This document shows positions 1 through 7,330 of a stretch of DNA of 9,557 nt, piece after piece. Where the stretch lies: NCBI GenBank assembly GCA_900313465.1, contig OMRU01000020.1, forward strand, positions 1-9,557. Direction: 5' to 3'. A program made the position numbers and the translations under genes. Positions within the stretch are counted from its first letter, which is position 1; each line of letters starts with the position of its first letter. The DNA is from an uncultured Clostridia bacterium. GTDB lineage: Bacteria > Bacillota_I > Bacilli_A > RFN20 > CAG-288. A model generated the notes under the pieces. The model did no database searches. It worked only from the letters and a program-made list of their open reading frames with translations, and was not told the DNA's origin.

Positions 1-1
1 A

Positions 2-217
2 ATAAATGAAAATGAAAGAACTGAAAACAACTATGAATACTATGAAAACGGTAATAGAAGAGAAATAACAAATAAGTTTAAAGACAATACAGATGCCCCT
101 TATTCAGAAGAAAATATAAAAACGCATCATTGGTTCCAAAACCAAAAAGTCGGGAAGAAAAAGAATGTTTTTGATAGAATTCTGCCAGATATTCAAATAT
201 TAAGGCCTTGGTCATGA
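2..217 (+). CDS. 3' end of an unrecognised protein gene (5' end outside window)
   Basis: An open frame runs from the window edge for 71 codons to a TGA stop at 215-217. The product is very rich in Asn, Glu, Lys and Tyr in its first half (NENERTENNYEYYENGNRR). It ends in a more ordinary-looking tail with Trp and hydrophobic residues (VFDRILPDIQILRPWS). No domain is recognisable and no function is proposed. A frame this long without stops in AT-rich DNA, with this ending, suggests a real C-terminus, but no start or ribosome binding site can be seen. No clear terminator follows. It lies on the same strand as the polyamine operon and about 410 bases upstream of it. Confidence 0.45.
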   Translation: MNENERTENNYEYYENGNRREITNKFKDNTDAPYSEENIKTHHWFQNQKVGKKKNVFDRILPDIQILRPWS

Positions 218-248
218 GCACAAAACCATCGAAATTCACAAAATTATT

Positions 249-277
249 TTGACTTAAATTTTAAGCAATGATAATAT
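249..277 (+). promoter_or_regulatory. Candidate distal sigma-A-type promoter
   Basis: TTGACT (249-254, 5 of 6 to the -35 consensus) is followed after 17 bases by TAATAT (272-277). An overlapping alternative -10, GATAAT (270-275, 5 of 6), would give a 15-base spacer. Transcription would begin near 284 and produce a leader of about 345 bases ahead of the dehydrogenase start codon. AT-rich DNA produces such matches by chance, so this is tentative. Confidence 0.35.
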
Positions 278-356
278 TAATGCGTCAGGAAGAATTCCCT
301 ATTTTTCCAGACGAAGAACAGGATTACTCAACAGAGTCAAAAAGTGGCGATTGATC

Positions 357-387
357 CGTTGCCAACGTGACATGCTTGTCACATTAT
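357..387 (+). promoter_or_regulatory. Candidate proximal promoter overlapping two adjacent palindromes
   Basis: TTGCCA (359-364) and CATTAT (382-387) are spaced by exactly 17 bases, which fits a weak sigma-A promoter with a start near 394. The -35 box lies inside the palindrome CGTTG-C-CAACG (357-367). The spacer is filled by the perfect dyad GTGACA-TGCT-TGTCAC (367-382), which ends at the first base of the -10. Dyads in these positions are typical of repressor operators. If transcription starts at the distal promoter instead, both would be hairpins in the leader RNA. The sequence alone does not decide between these readings. Confidence 0.35.
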
Positions 388-390
388 TGA

Positions 391-584
391 TTCCTCGAAG
401 AGGGGAAATTTTGTAAGTTGGTTACTTATAACAACCATTAAATGCACCCTACCGTGCAACTTGTGAAACGATCAATAAGAGTAGTAAAAGTACATTTACT
501 ATATAGACTCTGAAAATCCAATCCAGACGAATCGGATTATGAAAGTTTGAACATAGTTGCCATGGTGCGACTATGTTCTTTTTT
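391..584 (+). promoter_or_regulatory. Structured 5' leader ending in an intrinsic terminator (candidate attenuator or riboswitch)
   Basis: Consecutive hairpins can be drawn by eye: 391-408 (TTCCTC with GAGGGGAA, imperfect), 417-435 (GTT/GTTA with TAAC/AAC, loop CTTA), 443-458 (TGCAC-CCTACC-GTGCA), 478-511 (AGAGT/AGTAAA with TTTACT/ACTCT and a six-base bulge ATATAG), 520-538 (AATCC with GGATT), and the terminator at 549-578. Bases 456-464 (GCAACTTGT) can pair with 551-560 inside the terminator's 5' arm, leaving one base bulged. That would break both the 443-458 hairpin and the terminator, which is the arrangement of an antiterminator switch. I do not recognise T-box, lysine, SAM, guanidine, purine or THF riboswitch signatures. 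Control of the polyamine operon by this leader is inference. Confidence 0.4.
549..584 (+). terminator. Intrinsic terminator upstream of the polyamine operon
   Basis: GAACATAGT (549-557) pairs perfectly with ACTATGTTC (570-578). The stem can continue through T-G, G-C and C-G pairs to a short CATGGT loop. The T-rich run TTTTTT begins at 579. It lies only about 45 bases before the start codon at 630, with no promoter visible in between. It therefore most likely acts conditionally in the operon leader. Alternatively it simply ends upstream transcription and the operon is driven from a site I have missed. Confidence 0.85.
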
Positions 585-629
585 GTTTAAAATCTCTCAA
601 ATAGATTCTAGTTAGGAAAGGAGAATGTT

Positions 630-1889
630 ATGGCAAGAGTTTTAATCATCGGATGTGGCGGTGTCGCTACCGTCGGCATCACTAAATGCACCCAGGTTCC
701 CGAAGTCTTTGAAGAAATCTGCATCGCTTCCAGAACCAAATCCAAGTGTGACGCTTTAGCTAGCAAGCTTCAGCCAACCACCAAAACCAAGATTACCACC
801 ACCAAGGTCGATGCTGGTAACTTAGAGGAAATGATTGCCTTATTAAAATCATATAAACCAGATATGGTCATGCACTTAGGTATGCCATACCACAATTTAG
901 TCATCATGGAAGCCTGCGTTCAGTGCAAGGTTCACTACCTCGACACTGCCGCTTATGAACCAGAAGATGTCGATGAACCAGAATTCAGAAAATATTATGA
1001 CAAGAGATGTAAGGAAAAAGGTTTCTATGCCTATTTCGATTACCCATTCCAGTGGGCTTACAGAAAGAAGTTTGAAGAAGCTGGTGTCACCGCTGTCTTA
1101 GGCTGTGGCTTTGATCCAGGCGTCACTCAGGCTTATGTCGCCTATGCCAAGAAGCATCAGTTTGATACCATCGATACGCTTGATATCTTAGACTGCAACG
1201 GTGGCGATCACGGATATAAGTTTGCTACCAACTTCAATCCTGAGATCAACCTTCGTGAAGTATCTTCCCCAGCCGCCTATTGGGAAGACCACAAGTGGCA
1301 TAGAGTTGAAGCCATGACCATCCATAAGACCTATAACTTCGATGGTGTCGGTATGAAGGATATGTACCTCCTCCACCACGAAGAAATCGAATCCTTAGGT
1401 CTCAACTATCCAGAAATCAAGAGAATCAGATTCTTCATGACCTTTGGTCAGTCCTATCTCGATCATATGAGATGTCTTGAGGATGTCGGTATGCTCTCCA
1501 CCAAGGCCATCAACTATGAAGGCAAGGAAATCGTTCCAATTCAGTTCCTAAAGGCCTTGTTACCAGATCCAGCCACCTTAGGTCCAAGAACTGTCGGTAA
1601 GACCAACATCGGTTGTATCTTCACCGGTAAGAAGGACGGCAAGGAAAAGAAGTACTATATCTACAATGTCTGCGATCACCAGGAAGCCTACAAGGAGACT
1701 GGTGCTCAGGCTATCTCCTACACCACTGGTACTCCAGCTATGTGCGGTGCCATGATGGTCTTGACTGGCAAGTGGAACAAACCAGGCGTCTATAACGTCG
1801 AAGAATTTGATCCAGATCCGTTCATCGATGCCATGAATCATCATGGTCTTCCAATCAGAGAAACCAACGACCCAGTCATGGTGGACTAA
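630..1889 (+). CDS. Carboxynorspermidine/carboxyspermidine dehydrogenase (saccharopine dehydrogenase family)
   Basis: The 419-aa cytosolic oxidoreductase is predicted to condense aspartate-4-semialdehyde with a diamine (putrescine or 1,3-diaminopropane) and reduce the product with NADPH to carboxyspermidine or carboxynorspermidine. The N-terminal Rossmann loop is GCGGVA (residues 8-13), followed by an ASRT segment near 33 that fits NADP(H) binding. The family-typical GCGFDPGVT is at 158-166 and DCNGGDHG at 188-195. The length is normal for the family. The start at 630 is supported by AAGGAG at 618-623, six bases upstream. Two bases separate its TAA from the start of nspC, so the two are co-transcribed and catalyse consecutive steps. 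A saccharopine dehydrogenase is the paralogous alternative, but the adjacent decarboxylase argues strongly for the polyamine role. Which diamine is used cannot be read from the sequence. Confidence 0.92.
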   Translation: MARVLIIGCGGVATVGITKCTQVPEVFEEICIASRTKSKCDALASKLQPTTKTKITTTKVDAGNLEEMIALLKSYKPDMVMHLGMPYHNLVIMEACVQCKVHYLDTAAYEPEDVDEPEFRKYYDKRCKEKGFYAYFDYPFQWAYRKKFEEAGVTAVLGCGFDPGVTQAYVAYAKKHQFDTIDTLDILDCNGGDHGYKFATNFNPEINLREVSSPAAYWEDHKWHRVEAMTIHKTYNFDGVGMKDMYLLHHEEIESLGLNYPEIKRIRFFMTFGQSYLDHMRCLEDVGMLSTKAINYEGKEIVPIQFLKALLPDPATLGPRTVGKTNIGCIFTGKKDGKEKKYYIYNVCDHQEAYKETGAQAISYTTGTPAMCGAMMVLTGKWNKPGVYNVEEFDPDPFIDAMNHHGLPIRETNDPVMVD

Positions 1890-1891
1890 TT

Positions 1892-3097
1892 ATGAAGTTA
1901 GATCATACTCCACCATTCAAACGCTTCTTAAATACCAACCCTTACGAATTATTCAAGAATGTCAAGACCCCATGCTTCGTCATCGACGAAGCGGGTCTGA
2001 TCTATGACGGTAAGATTCTAAAAGATGTTCAGGACAAAACTGGCGCCAAGATTCTCTTGGCCCAGAAAGCCTTCAGCAACTATGATGTCTATCCCGTCAT
2101 CGAACCATTTGTCGCAGGCACGGAAGCCTCTGGTCTATATGAAGCCAGACTTGGTAAAGAAGAAATGCCTGACAAGGAAGTTCATATCTTCTGCGGCGCC
2201 TATCGCGAAGAAGAATTCGATGAAATCCTAAAATATGCCGATCACCTTGTCTTCAATTCCGTTAACCAATTCAAGAAATATGCCCATAAGGCCAAAGCTG
2301 CTGGTAAATCCGTCGGCTTAAGAATCAATCCTGAGCATTCCACTCAGGTCGGTCACGATATCTACAATCCCTGTGCCCCAGGTTCTCGTCTTGGCGTCAC
2401 TCTTCCTGCTTTCATCGAAGGTATGGATGAAGAGACTCTGAAGTTACTTGACGGCATTCACTTCCACACGCTCTGCCAGCAAAACAGCGATGATCTAGAG
2501 TCCACCTGGAACGTTGTTGAAGAAAAGTTTGGTCCATACCTTTCCAACTTGAAATGGATCAACTTCGGCGGTGGTCATCACATCACTAGAGCAGATTATG
2601 ATAGAGAAAGACTGATCCGTATCATCAATCACGTTCAGGACACCTATCATGTTCAGGTCTATCTTGAACCAGGTGAAGCGATCGTCTTAGATGCCGGATA
2701 TCTTGTCACCAAGGTCTTAGATACCTTTGATAATCACGATTATCATATCGCAATTCTTGACACCTCTGCTGCTTGTCATATGCCAGATGTCGTGGAGATG
2801 CCTTATCTTCCACCGCTATATCAAGCCAATCTTGAAGGCTACAATTACAAGATGAGACTTGGTTCTCAGACTTGTTTAAGCGGGGACGTCATCGGCGACT
2901 ACAATTTCGAAAAACCATTAAAGGAAGGCGATATGCTCATCTTTGGTGACATGGCCTTATATACCACATGTAAGACTAACACCTTCAATGGCATGCCTCT
3001 TCCTGATATTCTCTTCTTACATGAAGATAACAGTATTGAAACCTTAGCCAGTTTCGGCTATGACGACTTCAAATATCGTTTAGGAAGAAGAAAATAG
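1892..3097 (+). CDS. nspC: Carboxynorspermidine/carboxyspermidine decarboxylase
   Basis: This 401-aa PLP enzyme of the alanine-racemase-fold decarboxylase group removes CO2 from carboxynorspermidine or carboxyspermidine to give norspermidine or spermidine. Visible landmarks are TPCFVID near 26-32 at the start of the barrel, AQKAF with Lys59 as the likely Schiff-base lysine, HTLCQQN at 192-198, the glycine loop FGGGHH (225-230) for the PLP phosphate, EPGEA (259-263), and CLSGD (328-332) whose Cys328 matches the catalytic cysteine donated across the dimer in this family. The protein is slightly longer than typical NspC because of an N-terminal extension of about 20 residues. The start codon follows the upstream stop by two bases. 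The GGTGG at the end of the previous gene may serve as ribosome binding site, and translational coupling is likely. A hairpin terminator follows the stop. Confidence 0.93.
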   Translation: MKLDHTPPFKRFLNTNPYELFKNVKTPCFVIDEAGLIYDGKILKDVQDKTGAKILLAQKAFSNYDVYPVIEPFVAGTEASGLYEARLGKEEMPDKEVHIFCGAYREEEFDEILKYADHLVFNSVNQFKKYAHKAKAAGKSVGLRINPEHSTQVGHDIYNPCAPGSRLGVTLPAFIEGMDEETLKLLDGIHFHTLCQQNSDDLESTWNVVEEKFGPYLSNLKWINFGGGHHITRADYDRERLIRIINHVQDTYHVQVYLEPGEAIVLDAGYLVTKVLDTFDNHDYHIAILDTSAACHMPDVVEMPYLPPLYQANLEGYNYKMRLGSQTCLSGDVIGDYNFEKPLKEGDMLIFGDMALYTTCKTNTFNGMPLPDILFLHEDNSIETLASFGYDDFKYRLGRRK

Positions 3098-3103
3098 AGA
3101 ACC

Positions 3104-3138
3104 ACACCATAGTCAAAAAGGCTATGGTGTTTTTATTT
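3104..3138 (+). terminator. Intrinsic terminator after nspC
   Basis: ACACCATAG (3104-3112) pairs perfectly with CTATGGTGT (3122-3130) across a nine-base loop, followed by TTTTATTT. It starts seven bases after the nspC stop and closes the two-gene operon. Confidence 0.9.
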
Positions 3139-3350
3139 AAAAATTATTGAAATAACCTTGAAATACTTAAATTTTACATTCAAATATTTGAGAAATAATG
3201 TGCTTTTGACTCACTATAAAACGTCTATACGCCGAAACAGAAAGCGCTTCCTTGTAATTAATTAGATATATCATCGCTCTTTAAAGAACAAATAGAAAAC
3301 AACCAAGTATTATAAAATCACATGCCAAAATATTTGGAGGTTTTATTGAA
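3139..3350 (+). promoter_or_regulatory. Upstream region of the lipoprotein gene with palindromes
   Basis: This AT-rich gap should hold the lipoprotein promoter, but no -35/-10 pair with good spacing stands out. It contains a perfect 10-bp palindrome CAAATATTTG (3181-3190), two TTGAAATA copies (from 3147 and 3158), and the dyad AAGCGCTT (3242-3249). The last sits in AGAAAGCGCTTCCT (3239-3252), which resembles a catabolite-response element with about three mismatches. The ribosome binding site GGAGG (3336-3340) lies ten bases before the ATG. Regulatory roles of the palindromes are inference. Confidence 0.3.
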
Positions 3351-6300
3351 ATGAAGAAACAAGTAGTCTTAACGTTATTAGCAATATTTGGTCTTGTCGG
3401 ATGCTCTAGCCCTATTTCATCATCTATAAGTTCATCCTCAGAGACTCCAATTGAAATTAGTCCCACCCTCTCATCCACAACTGGAACTTCCAGTGCGAAA
3501 GATTCATCTACAAATGAAACTTCTAGCACTGTAACATCCAGTGGTAAAGAATCCAGCAGCATCCCAGATTCTTCCCTTGATAGTTCTGTTGATTCATCCA
3601 GTGAGAGTTCTACTCCAGTAGTGGAGACTCCATGGCCAGATAATATTGCCAACACCATGGCAAAATATCTTGGCGGTCAGACCATTCCATATATCAATGT
3701 TGGTGCTGACAGAAAATTGAGAGCAGAATGGTACTCCGGCACTTCCAAAACATCCACCTATCTTGAAATCACCGGCGACTCCTTCGACGCTACCAGAATG
3801 ACTACTTTCCAGACCACTTTTGAAAACAAAGGCTATACCTGTACGCTTTCTGGTGATGGTTACACTTTAACCGCTGTCAACGAGACAGCTGGCTTAACTG
3901 TCACAGTCACCGCTGATGACACAAGCGATATTTCTTATGCGTATTTCTATATCAAGATCGCTTATGATGAGCCATTTGATACAGGGAACGCCCAGACTGC
4001 CTGGTCTACTGAAGAAGCAACTGAATTAGCCAGCTATCTGGATGGCCATGCTTTACCTTATGTCTACTTAGGTACGCACAATCCATATATTTATCACACC
4101 ACCTCTATTGATGCGAGAATCTATGGTTGGGACTGGAACGATTCCATCCTTACTCAGGCCAAGACAGCTTTTGAAGCTGCCAACTGGACTGTTGTTTCTG
4201 ATTCTACCAGTTTAAACGCCACGATCACTATGGATGATGAATGTATTTTGACTGCTACCATTAATGCCACCTCTTCCACCACAACCAAGGCTTACATGAC
4301 TGTTGATCTTCAGGAAGGTTTCGTGCCCGATTCCGTCACGGATTGGAATGACGATATGAAGACCAGTATGGAAAATGAAATGAACGGCCATACTCTTCCA
4401 TTCTTCTATCTTGGTACCAAGACCCCAACCTGGGCATGGTCCGCCACCTATAACAGATTCACGATCACCGGTTCCATTTATCGTGCTGAAATGATGACTT
4501 TAGCCAAAGCTAACCTGACCACTGCCGGCTGGACTGTTGTCGATTATGTTGATAGCACCTATGGTAATTGTATCCGTGCCTATCACACCTTCGAAGATGG
4601 CGATACCATCTCCTTCACCTTAAAACCGACCACCTCTGCTACCGCCAAAGTGTATGTCTATGGTACTTACATCCCCGCTTGTGCAGGGTTGACCAATTTA
4701 CCCGCCGAAACCACTTGGGATGAAGATACTACTACTTTCATGGCCGCTGCCTTAAAGGGAAACACTCTACCTTATATCTATTTAGGAACGAATGACACCT
4801 CTGCTTGTGTCTACGCAACCTATCACAGATTCTATATCAAGCCAGACACCTCTATTAACTGGAACGAACACATCATGATGAATGCCGCCAAAGTCTTAGC
4901 TGCCGATGGCTTCACCGTTGTGGAAAACACCAGATCTTCTTATGGTACTTATTGGTTTGAAGCAGAAAAAACCTTCGAGAATGGTGATACCATCAAAGTC
5001 AAGTTAAACACCTCCTCCACCTACTCCAGCGACCCAACTTCTCCATTCTCTCTCACTGCCAAGGTCACTCCGTATCTTCACGTCCAGTTATTTGAAAAAT
5101 ATGATGATAGTCAGACCACCAGCACTTGGGATAATGGTTACATGATTTCCTCAGCCACTGGCGGTACTGCCACTGGTGATACCATAGCCAAGGGTATGAC
5201 TGATCAAATGAATGGTAAATCGATTCCATACTTCTATCTTGGCACACAGACTCCAGTCGGTTACTGGACAGCAAGTACTAATACCTTGACTGTCTACGGT
5301 GGCGATTGGAATACCGCTATTTTGGATAACGCTAAGACCGTCATCGCTGGCGATACTTATGAAGCTGACGATACCTCTGACTTAGTCGGTACCTGGTCCA
5401 CTCCAGTTGAAGAAGAAACCTCTGCTGGTCTCAAGACTTTGACTGCTACAAAAACCTTCGCTGATACCTCGAAGATCACTATCACCATCAAACAGCCATC
5501 AAAACCAACTGCATCTTATCCAGTTTATGCTACGCAGATGACCGTTTTCTATCAGGCTCCATATGACAAGAAAGCTACCGCTTGGGAGGATGATGTCGTT
5601 ACTCAGATTGATACCTTAATCAACGCTGATGTCACTGATGATGCCAACAAGTTTGTCATCCCATACCTCTATCTCCACTCTGATGATCCAGCTATCACCA
5701 CCAAAGCTACCTCTACTAAAGGCGCTGCCACCTCTACTTCTGGTGCCTCGTATATCTATAACCAAGGTATGAAACTTACTGGCGGAACTTGGGATGATCG
5801 TGTTGTCGTTGACGCTGAATCTATCTTGATTGCGGATGGTTGGGAAACCACTATCGAAACACGATATGATGTTCCAGCCTTAACTGCTGAAAAGCCTACT
5901 GCCGATGGCAGCATTGTCCGTATCCTTATCTGTAAGGGCTCTGCTACTGCAACAACCACTTGCATGTACATCAACTATGATCCATTCACCACTGTTACTG
6001 CTACAATTCGTGCTGCGGAAGAAGAAACTGTTATCAAAAAAGCTCTTGGTGGTAACACTCTTCCTTCCTTCTATGTCGGTAATGCCTACACTGTTACGGA
6101 AAACACCACTACTGCTTATGGCAACTACATCCAAATCGCTACTGATACTTCCAAGGATGCCAACAGCAAGTATCAGTACCTCTACAATAACTACTTCTAC
6201 ACCAAGGCTGTCGCTGAAGCATTAACAAATGATGGTTACACTGTCAACTTAGAGCGAAACGCCACCGGCACTACTGTCAGCGCTGTTGCCCAGGGTTCCT

Positions 6301-6794
6301 TAACAGCCACCAAGACCTTAACAGATGGATCGAGAATCGATGTCACACTTTCCACCACTACTTCTAAGATGACCATCTCCGCTTACTACTATGACGCCTT
6401 TGTGATTCCAACTTCTGGTGCTTGGACAGATGAAGTGGAAGATGCCTTCAGAAATGCTTTTGATGGTTATGTCGCTCCATACATCTACATCGGTTCTTCC
6501 AAAGACAATATCGTCTCCAACACTGCCGCTTCCACCACCGCTGGTGCCAAAATTACTCTAGTGGGTTCTACTTGGGATGATGCGATCTTAACCAACGCTG
6601 CTGCAGTGTTAGAGGCTGATACTAATGCCACCTGGTCCTACATGACCTCCTTCTCCAAGAAGTATGGTAAGACCTTCGTCGCTTCCGGTTACTTCACTGA
6701 TGAAGATGATGAAACTCACTATGTCAACATCAACATCTATCAGTACAACAACGATTACGGCCGTCCAATCATGGAAGTCGAATATCTCGCATAG
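3351..6794 (+). CDS. Large surface lipoprotein with eight tandem repeats of an unassigned domain
   Basis: The 1147-aa product begins with a short signal peptide (MKKQVVLTLLAIFGLVGC). The lipobox LVGC places the lipid-modified cysteine at residue 18, so the protein should be anchored to the outer face of the cytoplasmic membrane. Residues 19-94 form a Ser/Thr-rich stalk. The rest, about 95-1147, consists of eight diverged repeats, each opening with a Trp-acidic helix-like segment and a core LPYxYLGT. No catalytic motif, LPXTG sorting signal, second transmembrane segment or named domain is recognised. Adhesion, ligand capture or a structural surface role are possible but not shown. The start is fixed by GGAGG at 3336-3340. 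Upstream is the nspC terminator and downstream a strong terminator, so the gene is monocistronic and its neighbours say nothing about function. Codon use resembles the adjacent polyamine genes, giving no sign of recent transfer. Confidence 0.9.
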   Translation: MKKQVVLTLLAIFGLVGCSSPISSSISSSSETPIEISPTLSSTTGTSSAKDSSTNETSSTVTSSGKESSSIPDSSLDSSVDSSSESSTPVVETPWPDNIANTMAKYLGGQTIPYINVGADRKLRAEWYSGTSKTSTYLEITGDSFDATRMTTFQTTFENKGYTCTLSGDGYTLTAVNETAGLTVTVTADDTSDISYAYFYIKIAYDEPFDTGNAQTAWSTEEATELASYLDGHALPYVYLGTHNPYIYHTTSIDARIYGWDWNDSILTQAKTAFEAANWTVVSDSTSLNATITMDDECILTATINATSSTTTKAYMTVDLQEGFVPDSVTDWNDDMKTSMENEMNGHTLPFFYLGTKTPTWAWSATYNRFTITGSIYRAEMMTLAKANLTTAGWTVVDYVDSTYGNCIRAYHTFEDGDTISFTLKPTTSATAKVYVYGTYIPACAGLTNLPAETTWDEDTTTFMAAALKGNTLPYIYLGTNDTSACVYATYHRFYIKPDTSINWNEHIMMNAAKVLAADGFTVVENTRSSYGTYWFEAEKTFENGDTIKVKLNTSSTYSSDPTSPFSLTAKVTPYLHVQLFEKYDDSQTTSTWDNGYMISSATGGTATGDTIAKGMTDQMNGKSIPYFYLGTQTPVGYWTASTNTLTVYGGDWNTAILDNAKTVIAGDTYEADDTSDLVGTWSTPVEEETSAGLKTLTATKTFADTSKITITIKQPSKPTASYPVYATQMTVFYQAPYDKKATAWEDDVVTQIDTLINADVTDDANKFVIPYLYLHSDDPAITTKATSTKGAATSTSGASYIYNQGMKLTGGTWDDRVVVDAESILIADGWETTIETRYDVPALTAEKPTADGSIVRILICKGSATATTTCMYINYDPFTTVTATIRAAEEETVIKKALGGNTLPSFYVGNAYTVTENTTTAYGNYIQIATDTSKDANSKYQYLYNNYFYTKAVAEALTNDGYTVNLERNATGTTVSAVAQGSLTATKTLTDGSRIDVTLSTTTSKMTISAYYYDAFVIPTSGAWTDEVEDAFRNAFDGYVAPYIYIGSSKDNIVSNTAASTTAGAKITLVGSTWDDAILTNAAAVLEADTNATWSYMTSFSKKYGKTFVASGYFTDEDDETHYVNINIYQYNNDYGRPIMEVEYLA
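3633..6794 (+). repeat. Eight tandem protein repeats (about 115-150 residues each)
   Basis: Repeat starts by residue are about 95, 218, 332, 456, 593, 745, 884 and 1025, at nucleotides near 3633, 4002, 4344, 4716, 5127, 5583, 6000 and 6423. The shared core reads IPYINVGAD, LPYVYLGTH, LPFFYLGTK, LPYIYLGTN, IPYFYLGTQ, IPYLYLHSD, LPSFYVGNA and APYIYIGSS in order. After it comes a W-[ND]-x-x-[IL]-x-x-A segment (clear in repeats 2, 5, 6 and 8), then a G-[WF]-x-V segment, an acidic turn such as EDGDTI or ENGDTI, and a final strand rich in Tyr and Val. Repeat 7 lacks the opening Trp. Repeats 5 and 6 carry insertions. The copies are too diverged at DNA level for recent slippage, so the duplications look old. 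Confidence 0.88.
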
Positions 6795-6811
6795 TTCTTA
6801 GACAACAAATC

Positions 6812-6846
6812 ATGGTCTAATGCCTCTCCGCATTAGACCATTTTTT
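6812..6846 (+). terminator. Intrinsic terminator after the lipoprotein gene
   Basis: ATGGTCTAATGC (6812-6823) pairs perfectly over 12 bp with GCATTAGACCAT (6830-6841) around a six-base CTCTCC loop, followed by a run of T. It lies 18 bases past the lipoprotein stop. Confidence 0.93.
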
Positions 6847-6854
6847 GAACGAAT

Positions 6855-6885
6855 AAAAAATTGCTGGAACATCAATTCCAGCAAT
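6855..6885 (-). terminator. Intrinsic terminator of the 110-aa gene (minus strand)
   Basis: ATTGCTGGAA (6860-6869) pairs with TTCCAGCAAT (6876-6885) around a CATCAA loop. The A-run at 6855-6860 becomes the U-tract when read on the minus strand. It sits about 28 bases beyond the stop of the 110-aa gene and nine bases from the opposing lipoprotein terminator. Confidence 0.88.
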
Positions 6886-6912
6886 CATGATCTTTCTAAT
6901 AACAGACAAAGC

Positions 6913-7245
6913 CTAGTCAGCGATAATATCTTCGTCAAAATGAATCCAGGATTCTAACTTTTCCAAATAGGCGGAACGATAAGAATCATCAGCAATATCA
7001 GAGTCCTTCTCATATCGGCCATTAAGGATGTCATTTTTCATGATCGTAGCAGAGAAACGAACATAACCAGATGGATCAGAAAGACGGTCTCTTTTTGCAG
7101 AATCAAGAAGCGCATTGAATTTCTTGGTGCATTCCATAGCCGCATTCTGTTCCATAGGATATGTGTTATATGTATCGATAAAGTCTAAAGTGGATTTAGA
7201 GGCGAGCTTAGTCTTGTCATTTTCTTTGAAAGTGATCTTAATCAT
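6913..7245 (-). CDS. Hypothetical 110-aa acidic protein
   Basis: I do not recognise a family. The product is soluble, with no signal peptide or membrane segment, is mixed-charge and ends acidic (WIHFDEDIIAD). Helix-forming stretches seem likely around residues 30-55 (EQNAAMECTKKFNALLDSAK) and near the end (YRSAYLEKLESW). Expression is well supported: GGAGG (CCTCC on the + strand at 7254-7258) lies eight bases before the ATG, and a clear terminator follows the stop. The aspartokinase terminator lies between this gene and its upstream neighbour, so it should be its own transcription unit. A 12-bp direct repeat in its upstream region may be an operator. No function is proposed. Confidence 0.82.
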   Translation of the reverse strand: MIKITFKENDKTKLASKSTLDFIDTYNTYPMEQNAAMECTKKFNALLDSAKRDRLSDPSGYVRFSATIMKNDILNGRYEKDSDIADDSYRSAYLEKLESWIHFDEDIIAD

Positions 7246-7330
7246 CGTTTGTACCTCCTATAAATGGAATATTTCTTCCACTGCAATATTGTCCACTTTC
7301 AAAAGCATGAAAGAAGACTTTTTGCGTAAA

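Noticed and set aside
215..274. Possible TGA-as-Trp read-through extending the first reading frame by about 19 codons, as in Mycoplasma-type code
   Set aside because: Dozens of Trp codons in the confident genes are all TGG and none is TGA, which argues against a reassigned TGA.
268..354. Small 28-codon reading frame (MIILMRQEEFPIFPDEEQDY...) in the region upstream of the polyamine operon
   Set aside because: No ribosome binding site, and its first codons overlap the -10 box of the candidate distal promoter. It could be a decayed gene fragment, but nothing supports translation.
391..584. T-box leader
   Set aside because: AAGAGTAGTAAA near 477 recalls the start of T-box stem I, but there is no T-box GGTGGNACC antiterminator sequence in the right place. 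TGGTGCGAC lies in the loop and 3' arm of the terminator, and no specifier loop can be assigned.
3208..3218. GACTCACTATA, identical to the core of the T7 late promoter
   Set aside because: An 11-base chance match in AT-rich intergenic DNA. The rest of the T7 promoter is absent and no phage genes are near.
3281..3658. Minus-strand frame of 125 codons opposite the start of the lipoprotein gene
   Set aside because: It is the antisense of the Ser/Thr-rich stalk, whose codon composition keeps the other strand open. It has no supporting signals.
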